From Diphasiastrum complanatum (Eukaryota; Streptophyta; Lycopodiopsida; Lycopodiales; Lycopodiaceae), in contig CM055097.1 in assembly GCA_029204225.1 (NCBI GenBank), positions 70,928,252-70,992,251 of the forward strand: a DNA stretch of 64,000 nucleotides, given 5' to 3'. The notes under the pieces were generated by a model, which was not told the DNA's origin, did not search any database, and saw only the letters and a list, made by a program, of their open reading frames with translations. Below, piece by piece: positions 37,920 through 61,780 of the stretch (its first letter is position 1; each line of letters begins with the position of its first letter). The translations under genes were made by a program, and so were the position numbers.

Positions 37920-39295
37920 TCCCTAGTATTCGCAGCCCAGATAAACTCCGTTTTCCTCAAGCTTGTGAAAATTGTGGTATTGAACATCATGTGAAGGACT
38001 ATCCATCCCGATCCAAACCTGCTGCCCTTGTCTGTTCAGTGCAAGTAGAAACTTTATTAGTTGAAACTCCTCCTGCTTGGGTCTTGACTCGGGCACAAAC
38101 CCAACGCCAAGCCCCTACACTTGCACCCAACAAAACTCAACAGTAGGCTGTTCCTCCAAGTGAAGATTCAACCCCGATAGTTTACCCTCACCCATCTGAA
38201 GAAATTCGGATGCAACATCAGTATCACCAACAAATTTGCAATGTCGACCAACAACCTTCCACTTCCCATAAAGTACCTCACAAGCCTTTTGAAAGCAAAA
38301 CCCTTGAAGGTACCAAAGTCTGGGGAGATTTACTACAAGCCAATGTCACTCTTCCTTTCCATGTTCTCTGGAAGCATGCTGGCAAATGGAAATACCAGAT
38401 CCAATCCAATAACACCACCACTCCTGACGAGTCGCCTAAAATGCCCTTACATCCAACCAATCCACTCAGCGAACGATGCAAGATCAAAATCCCAGCTACC
38501 CATCACCAATCACGTGAAGTTTTAGCGGTACTCGATGGTGGCTCTGGTGTCAATATCATTTTCACATCCCTCATGCTAGAATGGATTCTGAGAGACAAGT
38601 TGGCCAAACCCACTTGTCAGCTTCGGATGGCTGATCAAAGTGTGGTCTGACCTACCAGTTTCCTTTCACAAGTGAAAAATGCATGAGTTGTTCATGACTG
38701 GAGCAAAGGCTGAGTCACTTTTGGAAATTGTGACAGTTCTGTCACCATTGATTCAATGGACAAACTCAAACCTGCATGCATCCATGACGAAGGGTCCTCG
38801 ACCACCAACTCAGTGTTTGAACCATACCAGTCCAGCCACGAAAAAAGGCCATTATGTTTAATCTATTGATATCATAAACTAGAGTCACAGTCTAGCTACC
38901 ATTGATTGTGTGAATATGACGATTACTATGTTCAGCATCAGGATAATTGTACCTCCCCACTCCCGATTGATCCCAACCAATTACTTGATCTTGATACACC
39001 TATCATCAATATCAATTTTACTGATATCCATCTACACAATGATGAGTTATTAAATGTTGCATGGCTACCTACTAATGAATCAAAAGATTTATTCATCGAT
39101 GACAAGAATGTCTTACGAATTCACAATTGCCCAGAATATTTGGACATTTCTGATATTCAGATCCTCAATTACATGGAGACACTTCCACTTAGGGCCTATC
39201 CGCAACATGCTTCCAAGGTGGAACCGATTGCCAAGGTTACAGTTGAAAAGGCTGATACAAAATTCAACCATGCCAAATGCCCACACTATCCATGA
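37920..39295 (+). pseudogene. Gypsy zinc knuckle, protease and linker
   Basis: A gag zinc knuckle is seen near 37966 (CENCGIEHHVKDYPS); the last cysteine of CX2CX4HX4C is tyrosine. The protease region follows in the frame 38210-38650, with VLDGGSGVNIIF (Asp codon at 38534) and RMADQ. The linker 38906-39295 has LDTPIININF, LLNVAWLP and DIQILNYMET. All parts match the family element at 17960-19248. The frame is broken at 38648 and 38890 and the element stops near 39295 before the RT. No extra ORF follows, so it is truncated. Confidence 0.75.
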
Positions 39296-39868
39296 GATCT
39301 CTACTAAAGCCTAAGTGGTGGCTACAAGATTGCATATCAAGTTTTAGGCAATTGCATGCAGAATTTGAAAAATTCATTTTTTGTGATTTTTTTCAAAACC
39401 CTAATTTTGATTGGATCTCTATTTTGTGAGGTTGTTGTACTTCATTTGAGTGTGTTTCAATCTTAGAAAGTGGCAATAGTCATTAGATTGAGGAAAGATC
39501 ATAGGTTGATCAAGATTTCACTATTCTCCGGGACTTGACCCACCATTGACATATTAGTCGGGGGCACTCGTCCCATAACTGACTACTTGGGTTAGCTGAG
39601 TAGCCACACATAGGGAAATGAGCCTGTATATTGTTATTCCTAGTACTTGTTATACTCAGGGGCTTTCGGGTTGAATTTGGCTATGTTAGGCCCGCCGTTG
39701 GTAGGCCAATTTTAGGACACCTATCTTTCATGCAGTTTTAGGACACTATATGTACAATTTTCTTTGTTATACAATTAACTTTTTATGTGCCATCTTTGAG
39801 AGCTTGTGAGAGTGGCTATGGTTATTGATTTATGTGATCTACACACTGCACTAGATTCTATCAGAATT
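39296..39868. other. Stretch without a recognisable gene
   Basis: No motif was recognised. A short direct repeat of TTTTAGGACAC occurs near 39710 and 39737. Confidence 0.4.
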
Positions 39869-40039
39869 TTAACTCGATGTGCAAGCGGCAACCTCCTTCA
39901 AGAGATCATCACTAAAATTCATTTTGATGCAATGAAGTTCCTTCTTTTTGTATCTAACAAACTGTTGTCTTCCAAGAGGCTCATCCCCTTCTTCTAGGAC
40001 AATATCAAAGAGGTTTTGTATCACTAAGAGTGACTCCAT
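39869..40039 (-). pseudogene. Short gag-like ORF on the minus strand
   Basis: A 56-codon frame starts at an ATG (40039) and has a charged, plausibly coding composition (EEGDEPLGRQQFVRYKKKE). It lies about 0.8 kb downstream, in minus orientation, of a primer-binding site (40877-40865), the usual position of gag. I do not recognise the family. It may be chance. Confidence 0.3.
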
Positions 40040-40864
40040 CTTCACTTTTCATATTGAGTACTTTGTAGAATTTAACCTCTCAATAGATCCAAGACGGAAT
40101 CACCAATGGTCCCCATCTTCCTTATGACTTGTACTAGATTGTACTTCTTGGCCCTACCTAAGTTTTTTTTTCCAAAATTTGCCTCACCAAAAACTCACTT
40201 GATGTTCACAGAGACACAAGTGCCAAGATCCCCTTGATCTTGATTCAAAAGAGCACTTTAGAATTCTACAAAACAATGCTCAAGAAAATCGAAAGTGATT
40301 TGAATCTAGAGATTCACAAAGGTTTCACTTGTCTTGATTACCTCAAATTTGATTTCTAGCCTTCTCTTTGGACTTCCAATCACATCCCTCACACTCCCTC
40401 ATAAAGATAGAATGGAAATAAGATGAGATTCTATCAAAGAACTATTTTCACCAATTTTGGATAAGAACATAGCTTAATCTTCTTCCTCCTTCTTGATGGT
40501 TTTTCAAGACCTATAAAACACATTTAAAGGGCTTAAAATTAGCCTAAAATAATTAGATTTAGTGACACAAAGTCAAATCCAATCAATGAAAAACATACGT
40601 TGATGTTTTTCCTAGAACTAGCACCAAAAAACTCATCAAGATGACATAGAATGCAATTGTTTGGATCTTGTAAATAATGAAGATTAAATGCTAGTACAGA
40701 GGTGCCCACACATGTGGGAAGTACAACTACTAACCCTCACCAAGTTTGGATTCTAAATCTTCAACCTAAGACTTGATTTGAAATTGCCCTCTCAAGACTA
40801 GCTTTCTAGCAAACACTTGCTAAAAATGGATTGTCATTTGATCAATGATTATCCTATTGTACTT
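40040..40864. other. AT-rich leader between minus-strand PBS and short ORF
   Basis: No domain was recognised. If the primer-binding site at 40877-40865 is functional, this is the untranslated leader of a minus-strand element. Confidence 0.4.
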
Positions 40865-41470
40865 GGCTCTGATACCATGCTGAAAGTACAATAAAAAGGA
40901 CCATAAATAAACCTACATATCTATTGTAAACCTAGTCACAAGATATTGATCTAGAAAAGCAATATTGGACCCCACAATCAAGAGCAATCAAAATCATTGA
41001 TCAAACATGGAATTCCGACCACACAGGGGTGTAGTACGGCCTCCATTACAAACTATTATCAGAGATTAAATGTAATCAAGTTTGGATACCAAAGCATTCA
41101 CAAAAACTCAAGACAAATGTGTAGAAAACTCTAGATTGCCAATTTGCTCCAAAAATTCTATCTCCTCGCTATGGAATGGTGAATAGTATATACAAAAGCT
41201 CTTCCCCACCTCAAGTTAGGTGAAAATCCAGCAGATAATAAGGAAGATGATTGACCATTTTTGCCCTAATTTGTCAATCTTACCTAATCCTAGAGTTTTG
41301 CCAAGTTGGTGGCTAGGTTGGTTATCCACCTCGGACATGATTCAAGGAATTTGGTTCTATAATTTAGGAATTATGACCAAAAAAACCTAACTAACCCTAT
41401 GAATGATATCTAACCCATCTAGGGTAGCCTACGCACATGGCAACATGGAATCACTCATGTGGGACCCCCC
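40865..41470 (-). mobile_element. Minus-strand LTR boundary with primer-binding site
   Basis: GGCTCTGATACCA (40865-40877) is the exact complement of the methionine-tRNA primer-binding site. It directly abuts TGCTGAAAG at 40878, the complement of an LTR ending in CA. The LTR therefore extends rightwards. A TATA-like GTATATAC near 41188 would serve the minus strand. The outer end is unknown. Confidence 0.7.
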
Positions 41471-41480
41471 CAGCTATGTA

Positions 41481-41546
41481 CAATTTACATGGTTTTGATC
41501 AACCTAGACTTGCCAATTTACATGGTTTTGATCAACCTAGACTTGC
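41481..41546. repeat. Perfect 33 bp tandem duplication
   Basis: Two identical 33 bp units (41481 and 41514), beginning CAATTTACATGGTTTTGATC, are followed by the first bases of a third. Their identity shows a recent event. Confidence 0.95.
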
Positions 41547-42868
41547 CAATTTTTGGCGATTTCTCACATTGACTAGTTTGGTCAAACTGTGTCCGAAATA
41601 GATATCAAGTTGACCAGCAATTTTGACCATCTATAGCTTTGACTGACAATATCTTTCTAACCGTAGCTCGGAACTGGATCATGTTGGGTGTTGTTGAAAA
41701 GCTCCGAGAGCTTTATAATGCCACCATAATCATCTCAATTCGAGCTATGGTTCAAAAGTTATAGTTTTTTTTTACAGCCTTAAACTATATCATACACATA
41801 ATAGTTAACCATCAAATATTGTGCGGGGTGAGACCACGGCGGAGATTTTTTTTATTTTTGTATTTTACATTGCCAACATTTTGTCATCCCTACATGGCAA
41901 TCCTTATAGGGCCCTTTTTCAAGGCCAAATTTTCTCTAATATGGAAGACATTTCCTCATCTAATATGGAAGACATTTTCTATATGTCATGGAAAAGAAAA
42001 CACGATTACAAAATTATGATAAGATAAAGATCAAGTGGTATTAGTGAAAACTTATTGATTCATTATATCTTTCACAAAAAACGTAATAAGTACAGTCTAG
42101 CTCAAGGAAGACAAAACAAAACACAAAATATGAGCTTGGAACATATTTGACACTATCTGCTATTGAGACAATCGACCATCAAGAACGAGGCTCATCATCA
42201 TCCAACGATTTAGAGGCCTTGATTTTGGATGGTGTCAGCTAGTATTATCTAAAGGAGAGAAATAGCAATGCCGTGAAAAAATTTCTACTAACATTTGCAT
42301 TGGGCCTAATTAAAACTACTATATTTTTCTATCATCTTTTGGCAAGAAGACACTTCTTTAAGGTTGGCTCTCTATTTAATCAACTATTTGGAAAATTTTA
42401 TGACTTTCTAGCATCCCTACGGACTGTATGATTATGGACTATATGGACGAGAAATAAAAAATTCTCTTTGGTGAAATCTTACTCAATATCAATCAGTCAG
42501 CCTCTACCTTTGTGTGGAGTGTTAAGAATCGTACGAGCTCTTAAAATTGCAGTTTCAAGTCTTTATACATTATGTTAGCATAGAGGGTTTTTAAGCCAAT
42601 ATTTGAACGATGATTTGAGTGCATCGATTATATAACACTTGGCATCCTAGGCTATTCCACTTATTGTACACCAACATATCAAAGAATTGCTCTTCTGATT
42701 TTTTCTATGGATATAATGATTCATATATTATCGTTCTTACAAGAACTAGACATTTCCAATGGTTGCGGTCTGTATTTGCAAATCTCTTTTTTCATTTCTC
42801 CTTGAGAAGAAGTACTCTGGCCAGGCTATGGCTATCCATATGTCTAAAACTTAGGTTTTAATTTGACG
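41547..42868. other. AT-rich stretch without a recognisable gene
   Basis: Only short open frames without motifs on either strand. Confidence 0.4.
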
Positions 42869-42984
42869 AATACTTTCAAGAGGGAGCAAATGAAAACGTA
42901 CTACTAGCAAATACTTTCAACAGGGAACATATGAAAATGTACTATGTGATGGATACTTTCAAGAGGGAGCGGATGAAAATGTGA
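42869..42984. repeat. Three-unit minisatellite of about 40 bp
   Basis: Units start at 42869, 42909 and 42952 and share AATACTTTCAAGAGGGAGC and ATGAAAATGTACTA. Unit length varies between 40 and 43 bp. Confidence 0.8.
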
Positions 42985-43391
42985 ACCCTCTCTATCTACT
43001 GCATGATCCATAATTTAAAAAAGAAACATACTAAAACGTGATCCATAGCAAGAGCATCTAACAATCATGCAAAACATCTAATATTGGAGTCTTTAGAGGA
43101 TTTACTTATTAAGCAAGACACAACATTCATTCACATTGGAATCCACTAGAAAGCACAAGGAAGTTGTGGAAAGGCAGTTCTGGAGGTTGAAAACTATAGT
43201 CGGCTTTTCTATCCACCTTCAACTCTAGATCTAAACACTCGCAAACCGTCAAGAATGGAAGAAGATTCTTTACATGTCACGCAAAGGTTCATTTCCATGA
43301 GAGTTATTTAATATTTCATATTCAGTACATGCTTATGATTCAACATTTAACACTACAATCCACTAACGCTAATCACCAAGATCAAGCTTAC

Positions 43392-43497
<106 letters not shown>

Positions 43498-43794
43498 GAA
43501 ACAACATACAAGATTCCATCCAACAATTAGCAAATCTAAATAACAACAAGATCACAAGAAAACATGAGAGATGGAAAGAAATAACAAGGACATCCAATTG
43601 CAAATTGGTAGAGTTTCCAACTATTCTAGCGCACTGGGCCTCAAAACCTATTGGCCAATTCCTACCAAATTTCTCCTTATTTGAATTGAATTTTGAATTT
43701 AAGGCGGGAACCCACTTTTATTCAATAACTCGAATATTTGACCCTACGACATTTCATTCCTGCAATTTGGCCCTAAAGTCCTTTTATTAACTTC

Positions 43795-43935
43795 TAATAA
43801 TCAAATAACTATGCGAGCATCAGGCTGGACTTATACAGGCAAAATGCCAAATCTCTCACACTTATTAACTACTTGTAGATTTAAGATCTAACTAAGAATT
43901 AGGTTTGCCTTGATATCCACAAACCCTCCAACAGT
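43795..43935 (-). mobile_element. LTR-like repeat, TGTTGGAGGG family (copy 3)
   Basis: Read on the minus strand it begins TGTTGGAGGGTTTGTGGATA near 43935 and follows copies 1 and 2, with a small insertion in the middle (about 43873-43900). Only the first ~140 bp are recognisable. Confidence 0.6.
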
Positions 43936-46059
43936 ATCTCCCACCAAGATTGGTGGCAGTCCCACAACACTCTGCAAGGATTTTTCACTTGGGAATCTAG
44001 TTTGCTTTCCAACAGACTTTTATTAAATGGTATTGCACCTTTTCCATGAATTCGTACGGTAGTACAATTTGGCAAGTGGCAACTGACCTTGAATCTACTT
44101 GGACACTATCCGAGAGTTAATATGACTATCTGATCAAAATATAGCCTTGATAGTCATTTTCAAATCATTTTTTACTCAAAAAATTATTTCTAAAATTATA
44201 TTCCTTCCTCTGTTTTGTTGGAAATTAAGTCCACAGTTTACTCCTTGGTGATAATTTGTATTTCAAAATTCTTCCTGCACTTTTATTATCATTGATCTAG
44301 GGTCAGACGCAACCTACTTTTGTTCTATGCCTGTGATAAGGCGATAGAATGCAAACAGATAAGAGAGAAGGAAATAGTTGCGGTACAACTCTCCCGTTAT
44401 TATGGGCTGCTACGTGCAAGAACAATCTAAAAGAATATAAATGATAAGTTATAGTCACAACGCAAGTGCCCTGCCCAATTACAAGATCTTAAAAATTAAC
44501 TCATACTATAAAACAAATGGATGAGTACAGTCCACCGAAGAGATTAGAAGTAGTGTGAGTTATTACTGGAAATCAGATTCAATAAGAAATCCAGTTCTAA
44601 AAACTTTAGATTTATCGTGTGATGAAAAGTTCAAGTTCCTCAAACGTTAAAGATAGCCATCGTCTGCTTAGAAGTCGTAGATGTCCGTGTTCTGATCAGA
44701 GTGAGTAAACGAGAGTGATCAAATAGAAACAAAGTGCATTCAAATCACAATAAGCATTCATCTACGTTATACACAGATAGAAAAGCGTATTGCTGCTATA
44801 TTACACTAAAGCATGTCAATAAGTTACAACCAGAATGGCAGCATAACTTGGAGGCTCAAAATCATTCGTCTCATGGACAGAGCATCTACGCGAAGGTGTA
44901 TTTATACACCGCATCTTTGTATCTAGTTACAATAAATGTTTATCATCTAACTAAGCACTTTGTCGTACTCACAGAGTAGTTGAACTACGATGACAAAATG
45001 ACCACTCGGGATTGCTGACGTGGACGAGAACGTCGTATAGTTTCTCTCACTTCACATATTACGAAAAGTGGCTGGAGACGTTTCTCATTGAAATAGATAA
45101 CCTTCGTATTTTCTCTCACTTCGCATCATGGTCAAATTAAGTCTAGTAAAACCATCTTAAGCATGTGCTATGATTCAAAATGTGCCTTGGTTCAATGTCA
45201 CATCATAAGCTATGTTGATTGAGAGCATGACCTAAGTTATCAATGTAGATGCATGATAAACTAGATAACATGCATCCTAGGGAAGATTTAAGAGAGAAAT
45301 GGCTATATATGAAATGGTTGGTACACAACATATCCAAGTGAACTATTTGAAAAAGGATTATTCAAAATTTCATTGAACAAAAGCACTACATCTGAGTTTA
45401 TGAACTTGATCATAGGCTTGATTTGATGGGTAGAGCCAAATATGGACATCTCTTGGGTCAAAATCCTAATAAGAACACCATATACTAGCTAGAATTTTAG
45501 TTCAAAGTACAAGGCATGATCAAACTAATGTCACAAGAATTTTCACTCACAAATGGATTACCCCTTTCACAATAGAAAGAAGTTAAAAACCACACACAAG
45601 GTTAGAACAACAAAGAATATTTTATGCATGTAACTAAGGGAAAGGCATTTGGCAAAACTTGAAAATCAAGAAATTGTGTTCACTTTTTAGATGGTTGTAG
45701 AATCTACTAAAGAGACAAGAAAAGCCAAACAAGGATTTACAGTTTTGTTAAGTTTTGTAATATTTGAGATCGAATATATGCAAGTGGAAGGTGTCATAAA
45801 CTACCCTTTAACTAAATCTCTCATTGTTGCAACTTTTGTGATCTTTCAATAACCATTCTTCTTCCATGCCAACTAACATGTGAAACTCGTAGGAGCGCCT
45901 GCCAAAGACTATCACATGCTCATGAGAGAGAGTAGAACCACATGTTGGAGGCACTATGCTACTGACTTTTGATAGAAGAGTACCCAAAGACAATTGCATG
46001 CGATTGAGAGCATGAAGAATTGCATGCCTGAGACATTAGAAGAGTGTAGGCCACATAAA

Positions 46060-46062
<3 letters not shown>
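43936..46062. other. Stretch without a recognisable gene
   Basis: About 2.1 kb of AT-rich sequence. No coding motif, LTR boundary or RNA gene was recognised on either strand. Confidence 0.4.

Positions 46063-46149
<87 letters not shown>
46063..46149. repeat. (GA)n microsatellite
   Basis: An uninterrupted tract of about 86 bp, 130 bp to the left of the repeat that flanks the Helitron remnant. Confidence 0.97.
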
Positions 46150-46155
<6 letters not shown>

Positions 46156-46278
46156 CTATTTTAATGTCTCAATGCATTAAATACAAAAAAAGCCATTTTT
46201 TTTCAATAGCATGCCATGTCAGATTTGCATACACTGAATACAATATTGTCATCTAACGGGGGCCAAAAAGTGGAACAT

Positions 46279-46550
46279 AAGACTTATGCATTGTACAAGC
46301 TGGGATATAGAGTATATCTTTTCACATAGAATGATGTTAATGCAAGTACGAATAATGAAGTCTTAAGCCTTGTACATGGTAAGTTAATGTATATGTTTTA
46401 TAGAGAATGATGCTAATGCATATAACCATTCATACAAAAAGTAAATTACAATAAGCGACTAATATGAAAAAGACAATGGGTGTTTAGAGGCATATAGTGG
46501 AAACTGGTGGTATGTCCTCTGGTAGTACAATGATAGCAGTGAGACTAAAG
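46279..46550. repeat. Direct repeat flanking Helitron remnant, left copy
   Basis: It matches 48358-48600. Shared words include AAAGACTTATGCATTGTACA, GTTAATGTATATGTTTTATA and GTCCTCTGGTAGTACAATGA. Small deletions distinguish the copies, such as about 30 bp missing from the right copy after GCGACT. Copies start about 2.08 kb apart. Confidence 0.9.
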
Positions 46551-46642
46551 GAACAAAAGAAAAGTTTTATGTCGCAAGTCACTCACATTCTCATAGCACC
46601 TCTAAATACACAACATTTGGGGTGTATCTTGATACTCGTCTT

Positions 46643-48406
46643 TCATTGTAATCTTCCCTCCTTCTCTTTCATCAATACTTGAATGCAAGATGCCTCTCTC
46701 ACCCTTGACAGTGCAACATACAATTGTCCATGACTAAACGCCGGACGTGGTAAGTATAAGCCGACAACTTCCATGGTTTGTCCTTGAGCCTTGTTTATAG
46801 TCATCGCAAATGCAGCCCTTATGGGAAATTGCAACCTTTCAAAATCAAAAGGCATTTCGGAGTTTGTAGGCACTAGTGGCACACGAGGAATAAGAACCCT
46901 ATCACCAACATTTTTTCCACTAACAATTTCAGCCTCTATTATTTGTCGCCCCAACCTGCATATGATAAGTCGAGTTCCATTGCAAAGACCCTTCTGATAT
47001 GCCAATGAACGTAGCAGCATTACTATTATGCCAACCTTTAAATCCAACACATGGGGTGGTATACCACTTGGCTGCAGCATGTTCAAAAACTCAACAAGAT
47101 AAACGTCAACGTTTCGACTGTCAACAACACTATCTGCACTACAATAAGTGTGCACATTACCCGCGAATTGTTCCATAACTCGTGCATTCACAACATCAAC
47201 ATCGTCATTCAATGCTGTTAATATTGCACGGCTTTTCCAAAAGCCAATACTTCTATGATTACCTATAATATCAGGAAATGTGAATGCAATTAAATCATCC
47301 AAACTTTCAATCCCTAGACACATATTCTCTGGTAAACATATGCTTTCCAAACCATGACGAATAACAATTTCCTCTTTACCATCTCCTACTCAACAAAACT
47401 TTAGTAAACTCTTTTTGCTCATTAACATCAGAACCTTCCAATCCCATATCCCTCATGTTTGTTGTCAAGTGATGAATCTTAGCATCATTCCACAAATAGG
47501 AATATTTTAGGGAGGCCGATACAATTTGAGCGGAACCTCGTCCCACACTACAAGTCGACATGCCACCATGAGTTTTCCCAACTCAGATTGCTTTGCTATG
47601 TTACAAGTAGATGTCTCATGCAAGTCAGTAGGGGGAATTTTAAATCGAGAATGAGCAGTGCGACCACCTTTCATCAATAAAGCCGCTATCCTTGATGATG
47701 CCATCACAAAATGTAATCCATTCTTTTGCACGAACCCAAGATAGCATAATATTGTAGAGATACGTTTTACCGATCCCTCCAAGTCCATCAACAAAAAATA
47801 ATCCACCTCCTCCTCTAGCAACACGCTCACAAACGTGTTAAAAAATGTTTCGTTGATCAACATCTAGTCTCTCCACAACTGGAGTCTACATCATCTATAC
47901 TCTCATCCGCAAACATCTCACCACGAAAACAATGGAGATATATCAAGATCATCTTCAGGAAGATCAAATCCGTAGTTTGAAAGTGATTTTCCTGTAGCTT
48001 GCATATGTCTTTCAACATCAAGGATACCTTTGTCAATTACAAATTGATTTACTACATGCGTTCCACTGTTTTCACCCGCACGTTCATTCACAACGTAGTC
48101 TTCAACCATATAATACTCCAAGCTTTTCCATAGATTGACGGGCTCCATATGTGCACATGTGAGAAGAATGTTAGCAAACATAAGTTGTAGTTGTGAGGGC
48201 ATCCCCCACCTGGCAGCTTCTTGCAAGCAGTCATGCCATTCATTCACATCATTCAGAAGTAGTCTTCGCCTACATGCTTCTCTAAATGATGGTTGAAGAA
48301 CCCCATCAACAGTATATAAATCCGCAAAGCTATTCGCTCCTTTAACTTGTGGAAGATATAAAGACTTATGCATTGTACAAGGGATATAGAGTATATCTTT
48401 CCACAT
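46643..48406 (-). pseudogene. Helitron RepHel helicase remnant
   Basis: Minus-strand pieces give the C-terminal PIF1-type helicase of a Helitron, the rolling-circle transposon. From upstream to downstream: the pre-helicase region (48406-47918) with TVDGVLQPSFREAC, NDVNEWHDCLQEA and ILLTCAH; Walker A GLGGIGKT near 47790, readable only in a frame different from its flanks; MASSRIAALL and GGRTAHSRFKIP; Walker B VVWDE near 47540; then 47350-46643 with KVGIIVMLLR, NGTRLII, FPIRAAFAMTINKAQGQT and YVALSRV. Frame changes near 47720 and 47400 and missing pieces make it dead. The Rep nuclease domain and the TC and CTRR ends were not found. Confidence 0.9.
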
Positions 48407-48600
48407 AGAATGATGTTAATGCAAGTAAGAATAATGGTCTTAAGCCTTGTACATGGTAAGTTAATGTATATGTTTTATAGAGAATGATGCTAATGCATAT
48501 AACCATTCATACAAAAAGTAAATTACAATAAGCGACTCATATAGTGGAAACTGGTGGTATGTCCTCTGGTAGTACAATGATAGCAGTGAGACTAAAGGAT
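48358..48600. repeat. Direct repeat flanking Helitron remnant, right copy
   Basis: This is the partner of 46279-46550. Its first ~50 bp also form the end of the helicase coding text on the minus strand, so the repeat unit includes Helitron coding sequence. Confidence 0.9.
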
Positions 48601-48605
48601 GAGCC

Positions 48606-49229
48606 ATGATTAAACTTAATTTGTTGCAAAAATCTTATTCATAAAATAAGGGTGGGCACACGTAATGTCGTTAGAGGGCAAACTTTTTAGGTTTCATCCA
48701 AGAGGGATATGTATTTTACATCCACGAGGGGTATGCACTTTAAAGGCAAAAATTATCCACCAACCAAATTAGTAGGACAAAATTAGATTTGACTATTATC
48801 AACTATGTACGATTCGAGGCAATGCTCGGGAATATCGGCAAAGTATAGGAATGGAATTGGCAAGTTTTTTGAGAAACCGAAATCATAAAATATCTAACGA
48901 TTTTATGGGTATAAGTCTTAAAAAACCGAGAGGTTCTCTAAAATGCAGGTTTTTTGAGGATAACTTCACAAGAAGATTTCCTGAGCACTCATTTGAGGTG
49001 ACACATTTACAAAATAATCTTTTAACACCTACAATCCAAGTTGAAGAGTAAGAATGTAATCTTAAGACTTAGATATGCAATGTGCACGCATGAAAGACCA
49101 TGGCCCTTAAAAAATGATTATCCAATAATGAAAAATCCATGAGGCCAAGCAAAAAAATGCCCTCCAAAAATGGCCTAACAGCCTTCACGGGAGGTGGATA
49201 AGAGGGCTTGCAGGGCTTCAAAAGACGTG
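48606..49229. other. Intergenic stretch, no gene recognised
   Basis: AT-rich sequence between the Helitron remnant and the INO80 upstream region. No motif was found. Confidence 0.4.
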
Positions 49230-49233
49230 GTTT

Positions 49234-49275
<42 letters not shown>
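49230..49275. repeat. (CT)n microsatellite
   Basis: A tract of about 46 bp at the left edge of the INO80 upstream region. A shorter CT tract lies at 49711-49737. Confidence 0.95.
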
Positions 49276-49277
<2 letters not shown>

Positions 49278-49339
49278 CAAATCGCAGCATCTCTACCGCT
49301 TGATGTCTTCATGGACGCTCAGACCTCATCGTCACGGTT

Positions 49340-49690
49340 TGAGAATAACTATTCGATACAGTCCAAGTGGCTTTACGAACACGTGGCGGACATCCAAGTG
49401 TCAGTGCGTAAATTAGGTCGTGTCCTTAACCACTATCAACCAAAACAACCCCCCCCCCCCCCAAAAGCAGAGAAAACTGTGTCTTTGGTGATGCCTCAGA
49501 AGCTGGCTAGCAATTGGTGGGGCTTGGGGAGATATGGCTCCCAACTCCTGTAGCCGTTGGATCTGCTTCTTCGATGCTCAGATTCTGACACGTTGCTATG
49601 ATCGACAGGTAGAAAGAGTCCAAGTGGCAGTGCTGACAGGTGGCAGACATCCAAGTGGCTCAGCGCAACATGCTCCGTGCTGCTAAGTAC
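49340..49690. promoter_or_regulatory. Duplicated INO80-upstream module with G-box
   Basis: Two imperfect copies of a ~90 bp module occur: ACGTGGCGGACATCCAAGTG (about 49381-49400) and AGGTGGCAGACATCCAAGTG (about 49639-49658), each preceded by a GTCCAAGTGGC word. The first copy contains ACACGTGG, a plant G-box, at about 49379. Position 0.9-1.2 kb ahead of the INO80 start suggests promoter material. No experimental support is visible. Confidence 0.45.
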
Positions 49691-49710
49691 CATTACTACA
49701 AATTTCACTT

Positions 49711-50580
49711 TCCTCTCTCTCTCTCTCTCTCTCTCTCGCCTCCACCTCCGAGCCAGCAATTTCGGGGTTTGGGAATGAATCCCCGCGCGACTCCCTCCTC
49801 CGTTAGATTCTCCCCTCACGGTTCAGATTCCGCCACGATGAGCAATTCAAAAGCGTCCGAGCTGGACCTGACTCGTGGCTGGCATCGGACGGGCGGGGGA
49901 GTGAAAGAGTCCGTGCGTTTAAGCACCATCGCCAGCCCCGCCCTCTCCTTTCCCTTTCTTCTTTCTATTGGGACCCTTGCTCATGCCTCCTCCTCCTGAG
50001 CCACCCAGCCAGCCATGGGGGGGGGGGGGGGGTGGTGGCTGGATATGGCCCCCATGCCCTCCCTTCTTCTATCCTTTTCCTTTGCTTTTTGCTTTTCCAT
50101 TTCCCATTGGCTTTCCTTGTATTGCTGCTGCTGCTGCTGCCTCTGCCTCTGCCTCTGCCTCTGGTTCAGCTTCATGCATTTTCTTTCTTCTCCTTCTGCT
50201 TTGCCCTAGGTTTTTCAGCCATAGCCCGAGCGCTGCGCCTTCTTCACAAGCATGAGCGTCGCTGCTCATGATGCTCATCCCCATGGCGTGAATGCTCTGG
50301 CCATGCCCTTTGCGCACATATATGCTTTTGGCAGGGACGGGGGGAGCGAGCGGAAAGGGCTTTGCCGGAGTTTTGTTCTGGTTTTTTGTGAATGAAAACG
50401 TTTACGCTGGGGTTTAGTGAATTGCGCTGCTGCTGCTGCTGCTGCCGCTGACGCCGGAGGAGTTGGCTGAAGCATCCGCTGCACAACGGGCAATGAGCAT
50501 ACTGCCGCCTGCGGCTTGTGTGGTGGATTTGCTGTCTGCGAAGTATTGTGCCAAATTGAGTCATACAGTCGCAGTTTTCA
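49711..50580 (+). promoter_or_regulatory. INO80 promoter and 5' leader region
   Basis: The sequence becomes GC-rich. It holds a (CT)n tract (49711-49737), a poly-G run (about 50017-50031), a GCT run near 50123 and another near 50424. CT tracts near the transcription start are common in plant promoters. No clear TATA box stands out. The transcription start cannot be fixed, but the leader is probably several hundred bases long. Confidence 0.45.

Positions 50581-61780
<11,200 letters not shown>

Noticed and set aside
49968-50317. Several overlapping open frames on both strands near the INO80 leader (Gly, Pro, Ala or Gln rich)
   Set aside because: They come from GC-rich simple repeats (poly-G, GCT and CCTCTG runs), not from conserved coding sequence.
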